Of a stretch of DNA of 64,000 bases, positions 1 to 10,441 are shown in pieces. Under the pieces are notes generated by a model, which worked only from the letters and a program-made list of their open reading frames with translations, had not been told where the DNA came from and made no database searches. Origin of the DNA: Oscheius sp. JU75. Lineage: Eukaryota; Nematoda; Chromadorea; Rhabditida; Rhabditidae. Within the stretch, counting starts at the first letter, position 1. Every line of letters begins with the position of its first letter. The stretch lies in the NCBI GenBank assembly GCA_037178855.1, contig JASJZC010000002.1, positions 8,816,501-8,880,500 of the forward strand, in the 5' to 3' direction. The translations under genes and the position numbers were made by a program.

Positions 1-231
1 TGCAGCGCCTCTGGATTGTTCTCTGATTTTGTGAGAAGAAAGAAACCGAAGTGAGTGACAATGACACTACCTACAATTTTCAGCGTGGTACAACAAATGT
101 CAATCCTCTGCCGTGTTCTGGAACGCTGTGAACAAGGAGATACCGACAAAGTTGCCTCGGTCATCAAGAAGTACGCTGTCAAGAATGGAATCGAACTTGC
201 TTCGGCTGAATTTGACTTTATGTTGCAATAA
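1..231 (+). CDS. C-terminal end of an unrecognised protein (partial)
   Basis: Two exons, about 1-50 and 84-231, are joined by a 33-bp intron with a GTGAGT donor and a TTTTCAG acceptor. The reading frame continues cleanly through the join to TAA at 229-231. The visible 65 residues are Lys/Arg-rich at the junction and then form a probable helical tail containing VLERCEQGDTDKVASVIKKY and ending DFMLQ. I do not recognise the family. The start lies upstream of the window. The stop codon is embedded in an AATAAA signal, so the 3'UTR is almost absent. The GST gene starts 97 bp further on the same strand, a spacing compatible with an operon. Confidence 0.6.
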
Positions 232-232
232 A
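227..232 (+). terminator. Polyadenylation signal overlapping the stop codon
   Basis: AATAAA spans the last sense codon (CAA), the TAA stop at 229-231 and the next base. Confidence 0.6.
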
Positions 233-327
233 AACTTGTTTTTGTTTGATGTTTGAACGCGAGATTTGTCAGCAAAAGTTCCCGCTCTCTTATCGATGGC
301 GCAGTAAACAAGCCCTAGCCTTCTCCA

Positions 328-1019
328 ATGGTCAGCTATACTCTCTACTACTTTCCCATCCGGGCCCGTGGCGAGATTATCCGGCAAATCTTTGCTGTAG
401 CTGGACAGAAATATGAAGATGTCCGAATTCCGAAGGAGCAATGGTCGGACTGGCAGAAGAAGATGCCTTTTGGACAACTTCCAGTACTTGAAGAGGACGG
501 AAAGATGCTGGCTCAATCCCATTCGATAGCTAGATATCTCGCACGAAAGTTTGGTGAGTCTCTAACACTGTCTCTGATGTCGCTTTTGTAGATCTCTCCG
601 GTCAGAACCCTTGGGAAGAAGCTCAAGTTGACTCCCTGGCCGATCAGTGGAAAGACTTCCAGACAGAAACTCGGAGCTTTTGGATTGCCTACACTGGACG
701 AGGCGGAGATCTTGAAAAACTCAAGAAGGATGTTTTTCTCCCAGCGGCCAAGAAGCACTTCCCCTTCTATGTGAATGCAGCCAAAAACAGTGAAATGGGC
801 TATTTGGTTGGAAACGCATTGACCTGGGTTGATCTTCTGGTAGCCGAGTTCATCGCTGGTTTTGATGACTACGATAAGAAGCTACTGGACGACTTCCCAG
901 TTCTTCGAGAGCACAAGACTCTGGTTCGTAATATTCCGAGCTTAAGGAAGTGGATAGAGACACGTCCCCAGTCCAGTTTTGATCAACCTCAGTTGCGAAG
1001 AGACAGAGAGAAATGTTGA
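328..1019 (+). CDS. Glutathione S-transferase, sigma class (nematode GST)
   Basis: This cytosolic enzyme conjugates glutathione to electrophiles. It has two exons, 328-553 and 592-1019, split by a 38-bp GTGAGT...TTTGTAG intron, giving 217 residues, the usual size for the family. The N-terminal thioredoxin-fold domain carries the catalytic tyrosine motif LYYFPIRARGE (Tyr8) and the glutathione-site motif GQLPVLEEDGKMLAQSHSIARYLA (residues about 49-73, quoted here in part from the visible frame). The C-terminal helical domain has the typical ALTWVDLLVAE segment. Tyrosine catalysis with the Gln-Ser-His/Ile pattern points to the sigma or prostaglandin-D-synthase-like group expanded in nematodes. 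The TGA stop is at 1017-1019. The family call is secure; the individual ortholog cannot be named. It may be the downstream member of a two-gene operon. Confidence 0.93.
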
Positions 1020-1089
1020 AGTGTTTCATTTAAGCACCCATTCAGTACTATGCAGTCGTAAAATCTCTATCGCAATAAGTTACAGCTTC

Positions 1090-4000
1090 TCATTCCGTTT
1101 GCAAGGCTTGAGCTTCGACTAGTCTGGCGTATTTACCGTCAGCTTCAATCAGTTCGTCATGCGTTCCGTATTCTATAACTCCACCATTCTCAATAAAGTA
1201 TATCCTGAATGGAATGTCAGCTCTGAACATCTGTCACTCACCTATTCGCGTTCCTAATTGTGCTTAGCCTGTGTGCAATAGTGATCGAAGTTCTGCCTGT
1301 ACTGGCTTCATTCAGTGCTTTTTGTACTTTCTAGAATGTAAAGTAGGACTGTCAGATCATTGACTTGCCTTCTCTGACTCTGTGTCTAGTGCTGAAGTTG
1401 CTTCGTCTAGGAGAAGAAGCTTCGGGTCTCGGATCAGTGCCCGAGCGATGGCTATCCTCTGTTTTTGACCTCCGGAAAGCGCTCGTCCCTTCTCTCCGAC
1501 GTCTGTGTCAAAGCCCTAAAAAACCTTCTGTCTCTCTGTCTCTCAACCTCTCTGTCCCTCTGTCAGTAACGCCTAGGCTGCCTTTCTTCAATCCCGGGCA
1601 CCAGTTACTTGTCTCTCTGTCTCTTTCTCTCTCTCTTCTTTGTCTCTGTCTTCTCACTTACCGCTGGAAAAGCTTCAATGAACTTTGCTGCATTGGCCAC
1701 ATCCACAACTCTTTTCACATCTTCCAACGTCACTTCAGACTCACATCCGAGCGTGATATTTTCGTAAATTGAACCTAAAGCCCAACTAGCCTTGTCTTTT
1801 GGCTATTAACCTCTGAACAAAACCGGCTCCTGTCCCACAAGAGCCACGTTGCTTCTCAAATGACGAAGAGAAATATCGGTAATGTTGTTGCCGTTCATGT
1901 TCTAAACTCCCAGTGACTTCGGTACCTTTTTTCGCTTACAATTTGACCACTATCGGCTGTGTAAAAGCGCTCAAGGAGCTGAATGACTGTACTCTTTCCA
2001 CAGCCACTGGCTCCTACGAGAGCGATCGCTTCGCCTGGGTCGACCCGGAGATTCAGACCCTTTGCGACTTTGAGATCAGGACGAGCAGGGTAAGAGAAGG
2101 AGACCTTCTCCACGTTGACTGAACCATCGAGGTCCTTGAAATAAGTTCTTAGTTATGTCTGTTTCACTCACTGGTAGCAGTCCTACATCTACAGAAGCTA
2201 CCTCGCTGTCCATCAGTCCGTAGAGGGACTTGGCGGAAGCTGAAGCCTTGATCCAGTCGTTGAAAGTGGGCGAGGCGAAGATGACAGACCAGCCGGCAAA
2301 GTTGGCTGTCAGGGCAGCAACAACACCATCTGCTGCTTGACAGTACCCATGGTAGATCGAAGTTGCGCCAACGAAGAAGCAGAAAAAGTCAGAGACAAAA
2401 ACCAAGGACATGGTCAGCATGAAGGTGGCGGATTGGTAGTGGTTTAGCTGGAAACTGGATTAAAGATATAGTTGGACAGGGAGAGACAGAACATAGACAT
2501 CTTCGCCAAACCTGATCGTTAGTTTCTTTTCTTTATTGCTCTGTTCAGCTTATTTTATTCATTTTGAGCAGGAATGAAGGTCAGATTCGTGATCAGCGCT
2601 TTCGAAAACACTCAGAAAGTAAAAACAAAAAAACCGTCACGGCGAAATTCGAGCCAGGAAAGCGAATGCGTTAACCACTAGGCCACGGGGAATGGCGCAG
2701 AAAATTTTAGAGACTCACAGTTTTGGCTATAGGCTTGGCCAGCTCCTGTTGCTCGTGGTACCGATCAGTGAAGTGATCCTCAACGGACAAAAGCTGGATT
2801 GTTCTGGCCTGTTCGAAGATCTCAATGGCAAATTCTGCGGTGGTATCCACTTTTCCCTTTTTCTTCAACTGCTTGTCTGTTCCTTTCGAGAACAAGGTCA
2901 GTAGAAAAACAAAAATGGCAATAAGGACAGTGCTGGTGATCCCAGTCTGCCAGGTACTGTAGTAGGTCAAGATCAGACAGACGAGTACTCCCATCAGATT
3001 GTTGACCAGAAGCATGAAACGGTAGTCGAGACACTGAAAACATGGTTTAGAATAGGAAAATTGCCATACTGCATTGACATTGGTCGAGTTGAGGGCCAGA
3101 TTAGTGACACAGGCTGCATTGCTACGTTTCTCCTGGTCGAAATAGGCAGCATCACGGTGGAGAAGGGAGCGCAGAACCCCGACACGAAGACTGTTTACAG
3201 TGGCTTCCGATGCCCAGCCTCCGAAGCCAATCTGGAAGAGAACTGTCCCTGTCTCTGCCAGCACTTACAGCCGTGACCAGAAAGAACCATGTCCAGCATC
3301 CCAAGATGAAGAAACTGACGCAAGTCCAGAGGAGCAGATGATGATAGGTGTCCTGTACAATTACAGTGAGTCGACAGTCCATGTCATTCTCTCAGCCTGT
3401 CTACTCACCGCAGTCTGTTCCAGAGCCTTGAATGGCAGAATCTGAAGGTAAGAAAAGGCTGGAAGTTCCAGTCCTCTCATCATAGCGCACAGTGTAGCCA
3501 TTATCTTCAAGGTTCTGTGCTCTTTGGAAAGGAAGACTTGGAAGAGGGGGTAGTCCCAAATCGATGTCTTCTAAATGTACCCTTACTTCAGAGGAAAAGA
3601 GAATCCTTACCTTGTTCTTCAACTTTTCTTTGGTCGCATCATCGTTCTCAACGATTGCCGTGGATGGGCGTCTCTCGCCGATAGAGGATCGCAATGAGGA
3701 GCGGATTAGGGGTGAGGCTGCTGATTTTCTGTAAGTTATGTCAATGTTCAGCTATGTCTCTCACTGTCTCTGTGTCTGTATGTCCCTGTCTCTCACTGAA
3801 GTTTACCCACTTCTCCAAATGGAAATTCTCCGAAAGGGACGGCTTTCGGCTTCTCTGAGTATTGAGACCGACTTCCTGAGCTCTTGCCAAGCTGGCGTAG
3901 AGCCCATCCTTGGCCAAAAGTTCCAAGTGAGAGCCTATAACCTTGGTTCTGATCCTTCAATGAAGGGTGTTTACCAATCTCAATGACCTTGCCTTTGTCC

Positions 4001-6322
4001 AGAACATGGATCCGGTTTACGTCCTTCAAGGTACTGAGACGGTGAGCAATGACGATGGTTGTTCTTCCACGAGAGGCTTTGGTTAGGGCGAGCTGGACGA
4101 CTCTTTCTGATTCGGAATCCAGGGCTGAGGTGGCTTCATCGAGGAGGAGAATCTTTGGGTCTGTGGCGATTGCTCTGGCAATAGCAATCCTCTGTTTCTG
4201 GCCTCCGGATAGAGCCACTCCTCCGACTCCGAGAACTGTGTTGTAACCCTACAGTCAGTATTGTCGCTGTCTCTCTATCTCTCTGTCTCTCTGCCTCCTT
4301 GTCTCTCTGTCTACACTTACATCTTGCAGCTTCATGATGAACTCATGAGCATTGGCAACTCTAGCGGCTTCCTCCACTTTCTGATCCGTTATGCTTCTGC
4401 CCAAGACGATGTTCTCCTTGATAGTTCCATTGAACAGACAGGGCTCCTGCTGTACTATTCCGATCGTCTTCCTGAGCTCCTTGACACTAATCTTCTCAAT
4501 ATCGACGCCGTCGATACGAACTTTTCCCTCGACTTTGTCATACAGTCTGGTCAAGAGACCGATCTGAATTGCCATATCTTCAAAAGACAGTACACACTTA
4601 CACTGGTACTCTTTCCACAGCCACTGTGTCCCACGAAGGCAATGGTTTCTCCAGCTTCTGCTGTCCAGGAACAGCCGGTCAGGATCTTTGTCTCCCTTAA
4701 TTCATTTTCTTAGAACTTTTATTGTCTTAACCTGGTCGGATACTTGAAGTGTACCTCCTCGAACTCGATCCTGCCTCTGCAATTCTTTAAGCTGTCTCCC
4801 TTCTCTTCCTTCTCGTCGACCTTCGAGGTCTGAAAAACAATCTACTGATTCCCCAAAAAAGGACCAACCATGTCAATAGTCTCATAGATGACAGCTGCAG
4901 CGACTCTTGCCTTCAGGACAGCCATCATATGGGGACCGAGGAGGGACAGGAAGTAGCCGCCTGGAAAGAGGGCCATTTCTTGGAGGAGGTGAACAGAACT
5001 GACCCATCTGTGTAGTATTAGCAGCCATGATGATGGTTCCAGGCTCGAAGGGGTGAACACCGTCGTGGTTATAGTATAGAACAATACCATATCTGTAACA
5101 TGTGTTCCGCCGGTCCTATGAAGGTTAGGGTACTATGTCTCTGTTTTTGTGTCTCTTTTTCTCTCTGTCTCTCTATCTCTCAGTCTTAAGCTTGGCTTAC
5201 AGTAGCCCAAGAACGAAGAAGACATAGAGTTCGAAGAACATCAGACCCTCGAAGAAGCCATTGAGGAAACTCAATCGACGGATCTTGGCCAGACTCTGGT
5301 TCAGGACTCGACTATACTTCTGAAATCCGTATCTGTCACTGCCCGTGTCACGCTGTTTCACCTGAATCATGGTCTCCTGTCCATTGCAAGCGGCGACAGT
5401 TTTCACATTCATGATGGACTCTTCAGCGATGGCACCGGCCTCATTGGTAGCGTTCATTGACTCCTTCATCGGGCCGGCGGAACACTAGAATTCGTTTCGT
5501 TCTGTGAGATCAAGAAAACCAACCCTGGCCATCATTCCCATAGTGATAGCTCCCAAAGGTCCCAGTCCAAAAGAGACAATGGTCACTCTCCAGTTCACAG
5601 CGAAGGAGAAGATGGTGGAGAAGATGAACAGAGCGAAGCCCCGAGTAATCAGACCGAACTTGTCAGCCATTCCGTCCTGGATCCTCTCAATGTTATTGTT
5701 CAGCTGAGAGGAGATCAGTCCAGCGTCATGGACATCGAACCAGGCAGCGTCCTGCCGCAGCACGGCCTTCACATATTGAAGCCGCATTTGTCGAACAATG
5801 TTAGAGCATGCTGTCAAGAAAACCCATGACTGGAGATAGGAGATAAACATCATGGTGATGGCTAGACAGCCGTCAGCTATGCACCAATGAATCACAGACC
5901 ACCAGATATCATCGTTTCCTACTTGCTGGAAAGGTTTTTGAAGTTGACAGGCCACATGCTTACGTTATCAGGCTCTTTGAGATATATATTGGCAATGTAG
6001 CCAGTTACGATGCAGGTTGTACTCTGGAGAATTCCTACACAGACGGAGAGAAAGAGACCGATGTAGACAAAGATTCTGTCCCGTTTGGAACTGTAGCGGA
6101 ACTGGGAAGAAAAGTGTGTGTCTCTGTCTCTCTTAAAAACTTACCAATTCCTTGATGGCTACAGGCTGAGCTTCCAGTTTTTCGTGAGCCAAATCTCCTC
6201 TGAATCATTCTCGTAAAAGATAGAACTCTGACATACCGGCAAATGAGGATGTTGATGAGTCGATTGGACCATGTCAACTGTACTCCTTCGTCTTCTGACG
6301 GATCCTCTATGATAACTGTCAT
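1090..6322 (-). CDS. P-glycoprotein-like full ABC transporter, ABCB type (copy A)
   Basis: This is an ATP-driven plasma-membrane exporter of lipophilic compounds with two halves, TMD1-NBD1-TMD2-NBD2, spread over many short-intron exons. It probably starts at ATG 6320-6322; a 37-bp intron then leads into the motif [22 protein letters not shown]1 covers roughly 6120-4840. NBD1 (about 4740-3790) has Walker [10 protein letters not shown], the Q-loop segment [13 protein letters not shown], signature ALSGGQKQR and Walker [16 protein letters not shown]2 covers about 3440-2120. NBD2 (about 2113-1090) has Walker [10 protein letters not shown], signature LSGGQKQR and Walker [13 protein letters not shown], and ends at TGA (1090-1092). 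I see no frame break in either ATPase site. One TMD2 intron (about 2420-2700) contains a fragment of a dispersed tRNA-related repeat. Copy B at 10437-16315 is a tandem paralog with matching exon structure. Confidence 0.92.
2515..2692. repeat. Fragment of a dispersed repeat with a tRNA-like unit
   Basis: The segment around GTCAGATTCGTGATCAGCGC (2580-2599) recurs at 50729 and 59110. A reverse-strand tRNA-like stretch follows (2640-2692), with a GGCCTAGTGGTTAACGCA A-box reading. The left part, TTATTTTATTCATTTTGAGC, also occurs near 19515. It sits in an intron of P-glycoprotein A. Confidence 0.6.
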
Positions 6323-7629
6323 TTCTGAAAAGCGGAGTCCTGTTTGGCAGGAAAAGGGGAAGTCGGTAGGAAGTCTTCGTCGCACTAGGAGCGTTCTCTT
6401 TTCATGACTGTGCGTACAAACAGCCGATTGTGTTGGCAGGCAAAGGACTGAATTCAAGAGAGCCTTACAGTGTGTGCAAGCTGTTATGCAAAGAGTTTAA
6501 TATCTTCCGTGGCTTTTGGCACAACACAAAAAGGATTTTGTCTACAGATAAAAAGACTGAGAGAGAGACAGAGACAAAGTGATAGAGAGACAGAGGTACT
6601 GAGAGCCAGAAAACAGTATCCTGATGACTAAGGAATGCCGAATGAACTTTCATGTTTTATTCTGAAACTAAATCGGAGCTCGGAAACTTAAATATTGGCC
6701 TCAAACTGTCGCGCCCAGACTTATTGGCTCTTGTGATCGTACTTCTAGATGTTGAATCATCAAAAGAGCTGACTAAAATCTGTGCAAATTGTTCCTGGCT
6801 GAAAAAAAGAACAGAGAAATTGACAGTGTTGGCCAATCGGTCGAATTTAAAGGGACTGTCCTCTTCAAGTTCTATACTCGCAAAATTATGCTAATCGGCT
6901 CCGACTTTTAGACCTGACGAGTGCTGGATTATGTTTGAAAAAGAGAGCGAAAAGAAAGCGAGAAAAATAGAGGGATAGAGACACTATGAAACTTTGGGTC
7001 AGAAAAGACATCTTTCTGCTTATCAGGCGTGTTCGTCTTATGGGTTGCGGTCTTTATTTTGGCTCTTTCCTTGAAGTCGTTTCCGTTATCTCACATTGTT
7101 CTTTGGCTGTCTCTGTTTCTGGAACTCACTTTCATGTATCCTTGAAAAGGCTAGATATGCCTTTTACTATATTTTCTTTGTGGGGGCTATTCCTGGTTGG
7201 TTAAAAACTGGTCTGGACCTAGAAGTTTCCGGTGCAATTCTACGCTGAAAGTCGTATTATTTGCTCAGAAACTTAGAGAAGATGTGATGACTGCAAAGTC
7301 CTAGTACTCCCTAGACGTTTCTCAGACCTTTTTGTATAAATTGCTCAAAATTTGCCAACTCTGTGCTTAACATGTTTCTGTGCATACTGTGCCCGTCTGT
7401 GTGAACCGTGTCCTGATAAGCCGGGGCTGTTCAGTGCTCTGGAGGTTTTGATTATACGAATGAAATTTCAGCCGGTCAAGTACCTAGTTGTTCCATGCGG
7501 TTCAAGACGGTTTCAAGTACCGAGAGATCTTTTGTCTCTCTGTCTTTGTCCCTCTTTCTCTTTGTCTCTTCGTCTATCTATCTATCTCCCTGTTTCTTAG
7601 TCTCTCACTCCCTGAATGGTTTTTTTTAT
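6323..7629. other. Intergenic stretch without a supported gene
   Basis: This lies between the start of P-glycoprotein A and the 3' end of the CHK-kinase gene, so it should contain the A promoter. It holds short TCTCTGTC/GAGACAGA tracts (6550-6600, 7530-7600). Open frames here are short, do not join across splice sites and resemble nothing I know. Confidence 0.5.
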
Positions 7630-7630
7630 T
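7625..7630 (-). terminator. Polyadenylation signal abutting the stop codon of the CHK-kinase gene
   Basis: On the minus strand TGA (7630-7632) runs directly into AATAAA, sharing its last base. Confidence 0.55.
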
Positions 7631-9667
7631 CACGATAGAGCTTTGAAGATTTCCCCGTTTCTCTTATGGAATGTCACAGCATCTTCGACCAATCCTTTAA
7701 GCTTTTCCAAAACAATTTGTCGAAGCTGAAACTTCGGTTGTTGTTATTCAGGATCTCTTACCCTGACTCTATTCTCCTCATCTGACATCCTTTCAATCCA
7801 CCAGGCGGCAGTACTGGCCAAACAGCCAGCTTCGTTGAAGCAATAAATCGAAAGCACTCGTTGAAAAGCCTCAAATGCCTAGAATCTCTAAGTTTAAGCT
7901 ACACTGGAAGAAGTCACTTGCTCCAAGGTGTACGCTATCTCTTCTCCCATACAGTACATCCAGTACTCTACAAGACACTTCCAATGTTCTCGACGGACTT
8001 CAGTTGACAGGAGACAGGTTAGGATCTTCGCTATGTCGACAAGAGGACAACCAAAATGAACCGCCTGAAAAATGACAGCGTCAAAGACAGAGTCTTTGTA
8101 TACCTCAAGATCGACAATGGTCTGAAGATCTATCCTATTCTCTTCTGTCCTTTTCCACAGCATGTTCCCCCGCCACATATCTCCATGGCAGAGAAGCCTA
8201 GTAATTCCTGCATATGGATTGTTTTTATAACTAAGCCTTCACAAACCTAGATGTTCACAGGTTTCATCGACGAACTTTATATAGTCTCTGTCAAGCATCT
8301 CGCCTAGAACCTTCTCTAGAAGGTCAACTTCTTTGACGAGGACGGTTTTACCAAAGTTTTTTATAGACTCGAGGGCGTATCTGGCTGGCTAAAAACCATA
8401 CTATAGGTGTTTACAATCAGTCTTCTGTAATGACTTGTTCAAAACGAAGCTCTCCGAAGTCTTACGCCTTAAAAATTTAGATAAGCTTTCGTTAAAGCGA
8501 GTGTCTGGCTACGAAACACTTTGGCGCGAGTCTGCCGTATTTCGTGCGGCGATTCCAATTTTTTTTATTTCCAAGCTCCAAAAATGGATTTCTGCCGACT
8601 TTTGTGGGCGTTTGTAACTCCTATTGTGTTAAAAACACTATTTTATGCTCATGAGGACAAATTTAACACAAGAAAAAAAGAGAATGAAATGGAACTGAGC
8701 TCTATAATATCAAAATTTAGCTATTTCTGACCATTCTTCTTCTCTTTTTTTGGTTTGGACAAACTTATTTTATCACACTCATTGTGTTAAGCAGCGAGAG
8801 TTGAAAAACAAAACGTGAAAATCACGAGTTTACTTTTCCGGCGTTCGCGCCAAATATTTTGAACTGTGCGCACCAACTTTTCACCAACCAACGGGCGCAA
8901 TAACGAGACACTCGCTTTAAAGGGACACTAGTTTCCTCCTCAGAAAAAAAGCAACCTTAGGCTCCAGAATCCACAGATTCTGTAGCGGAGCACCTTCCAG
9001 TTTTTTCCTCTCTTCGGTAGAAAACAGCGGACCAGCTTTGTGGATTTTCGCTGTCTGCTCAATTATCTGAAACCAGAAGTTATATTTCTCGGTGTCAACA
9101 CCTAAATGATTACCTGTTTCACCTCGCTAAGCGAGAGACAAAAGTCCTCAGCTGTATTTGGACTGCTCTCATAATATTTCAGTAAAATGAAACCAGAATC
9201 TTCACAAATCCTCCTTTTCTTATAGCCAAGAATCTCGGGGACTTTTACACTTGGAGAGATCTCCTTGACCCGGGAAAGGATCTCTATTTCATTGTTTTGC
9301 CTCTAAAATGTCTAGATTTTTAAAATGAACTGAATCGAACCTTGACCAGAGTCTCCTCCCTCTCTCTATTCATGGTCTCTTGAGCCAGTTTTGTCAACGG
9401 ATTCTTGTCTGCTTCACGCTTTGGACCAGAAATTTTGACGACGAATTTGGAGGGGAAAGAAGAGTCGGGTGGTTTCCAAGAGACAGTCAGACGGACAGTA
9501 TGGGATTGAGTTCCCTTAATGCAGTCTTAACTGATCAATGAGTTAAGATGTACCCCCAAATCCTCGAACTCGATTCTGTCTCCAAACTTCGCTTCAGTTC
9601 CAAGAGCCTTCTGCAGCGCTCTCTCGAGATCAGCTGTTGTAATAGACGAGCCGAAAAGTGACGTCAT
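7630..9667 (-). CDS. CHK kinase-like protein (ecdysteroid kinase-like / DUF1679 family)
   Basis: This is a protein-kinase-fold small-molecule kinase. Insect relatives phosphorylate ecdysteroids; the nematode substrates are unknown. The start ATG (9665-9667) opens MTSLFGSSITTADLERALQK, and the following ALGTEAKFG is the usual family N-terminus. Exons then give VVKISG (lysine region), IEILSRVKEISPSVKVPEIL (helix C to beta4) and KIHKAGPLF. After a long intron (about 8400-8930) comes CHGDMWRGNML, the Brenner-type catalytic loop, then TIVDLEAVHFGCPLVDIAKI, where the metal-binding Asp is kept. The stop TGA is at 7630-7632. An intron of only 24 nt (7879-7902) is needed to stay in frame near the C-terminus. 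The gene sits between two P-glycoprotein genes on the same strand. The family call is firm from motifs; the function is inferred. Confidence 0.82.
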
Positions 9668-10435
9668 AGTTGACAAGTCTTCAACGACTCACCAATTAAT
9701 GCCCAAGACTTAACTTACATTTACCCGTAGAAATTGAGAGTAATAGGTGATAAAAATTGAGCGTAGTTTGAAACTAGAAGCAAGGAGGGTGAAGTGACCC
9801 GTGTGAGGAAGGAGGACCGCGCACACGTCAGCTCCGCCGAAAAAAAAACGTAAACAAGTGAGTCCAGCTGCATCGGTGCACTGCAGATCAAGCAATTTCT
9901 CGAGACAGTGTCCGAGAGACAGAGAAATAGAGAGACAAAGAGACAAAAAAAAGCAGAAAGAAATCTTGTAGCTCGACCAAGATTTATACATGCAAAAAAA
10001 GCTCAAAAGTCAGAAACAACATGGATACAACAACAAAAACATAATTCCAAAAGTCCTTCAAAGAAGCCTTTTATGAGACCTTCCAGTAAACCTTTACCGA
10101 CTTCTCTCAAACAGGAACGTCCCCCACGACGCTTAGAAGAAGATGAGGGAGCAGGCTGATGAGAGGGCTGCATCTGAGCAATTTACTTCGAAGAATCCTA
10201 GATCAAAACTCACGACTGATCCTGAGAAGAATCTGAGTGAAAGACTGAGAAGGTGGATAGAGCAGGAATGAGAAAGAAGCAGTTAAATGATGTATCGTCG
10301 TCATCGAACCAGCTAGTTTCGCCGTCATTGAGCAAGCAAAGAAATGACCGGAAAACAAACAGGAGATAGAGTATGAACGGTCAAAGAAATCTTTAAAGAC
10401 ACACACAGAGACAGAGGATAGTACAAATCAAATAA
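9668..10435. other. Intergenic stretch, no supported gene
   Basis: This lies between the CHK-kinase start and the end of P-glycoprotein B. A plus-strand frame ending near 10159 encodes a basic, Lys/Pro/Ser-rich tail that follows an AG dinucleotide, but I could not find matching upstream exons. GAGACA tracts occur at 9910-9950 and 10400-10415. Confidence 0.4.
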
Positions 10436-10441
10436 TTTATT
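10436..10441 (-). terminator. Polyadenylation signal overlapping the stop codon of P-glycoprotein B
   Basis: The minus-strand sequence AAATAAATT places AATAAA over the TAA stop at 10437-10439. Confidence 0.6.

Noticed and set aside
100-522. Open frame on the minus strand opposite the orphan gene and GST
   Set aside because: It is antisense to two well-supported exon sets and resembles no protein.
6652-6894. Plus-strand frame in the P-glycoprotein A / CHK spacer
   Set aside because: Short, single, without family resemblance or splice signals.
9908-10159. Plus-strand basic frame (Lys/Pro/Ser-rich tail)
   Set aside because: Its first part is a GAGACAGAGA tract and no upstream exon can be joined; kept only as a note.
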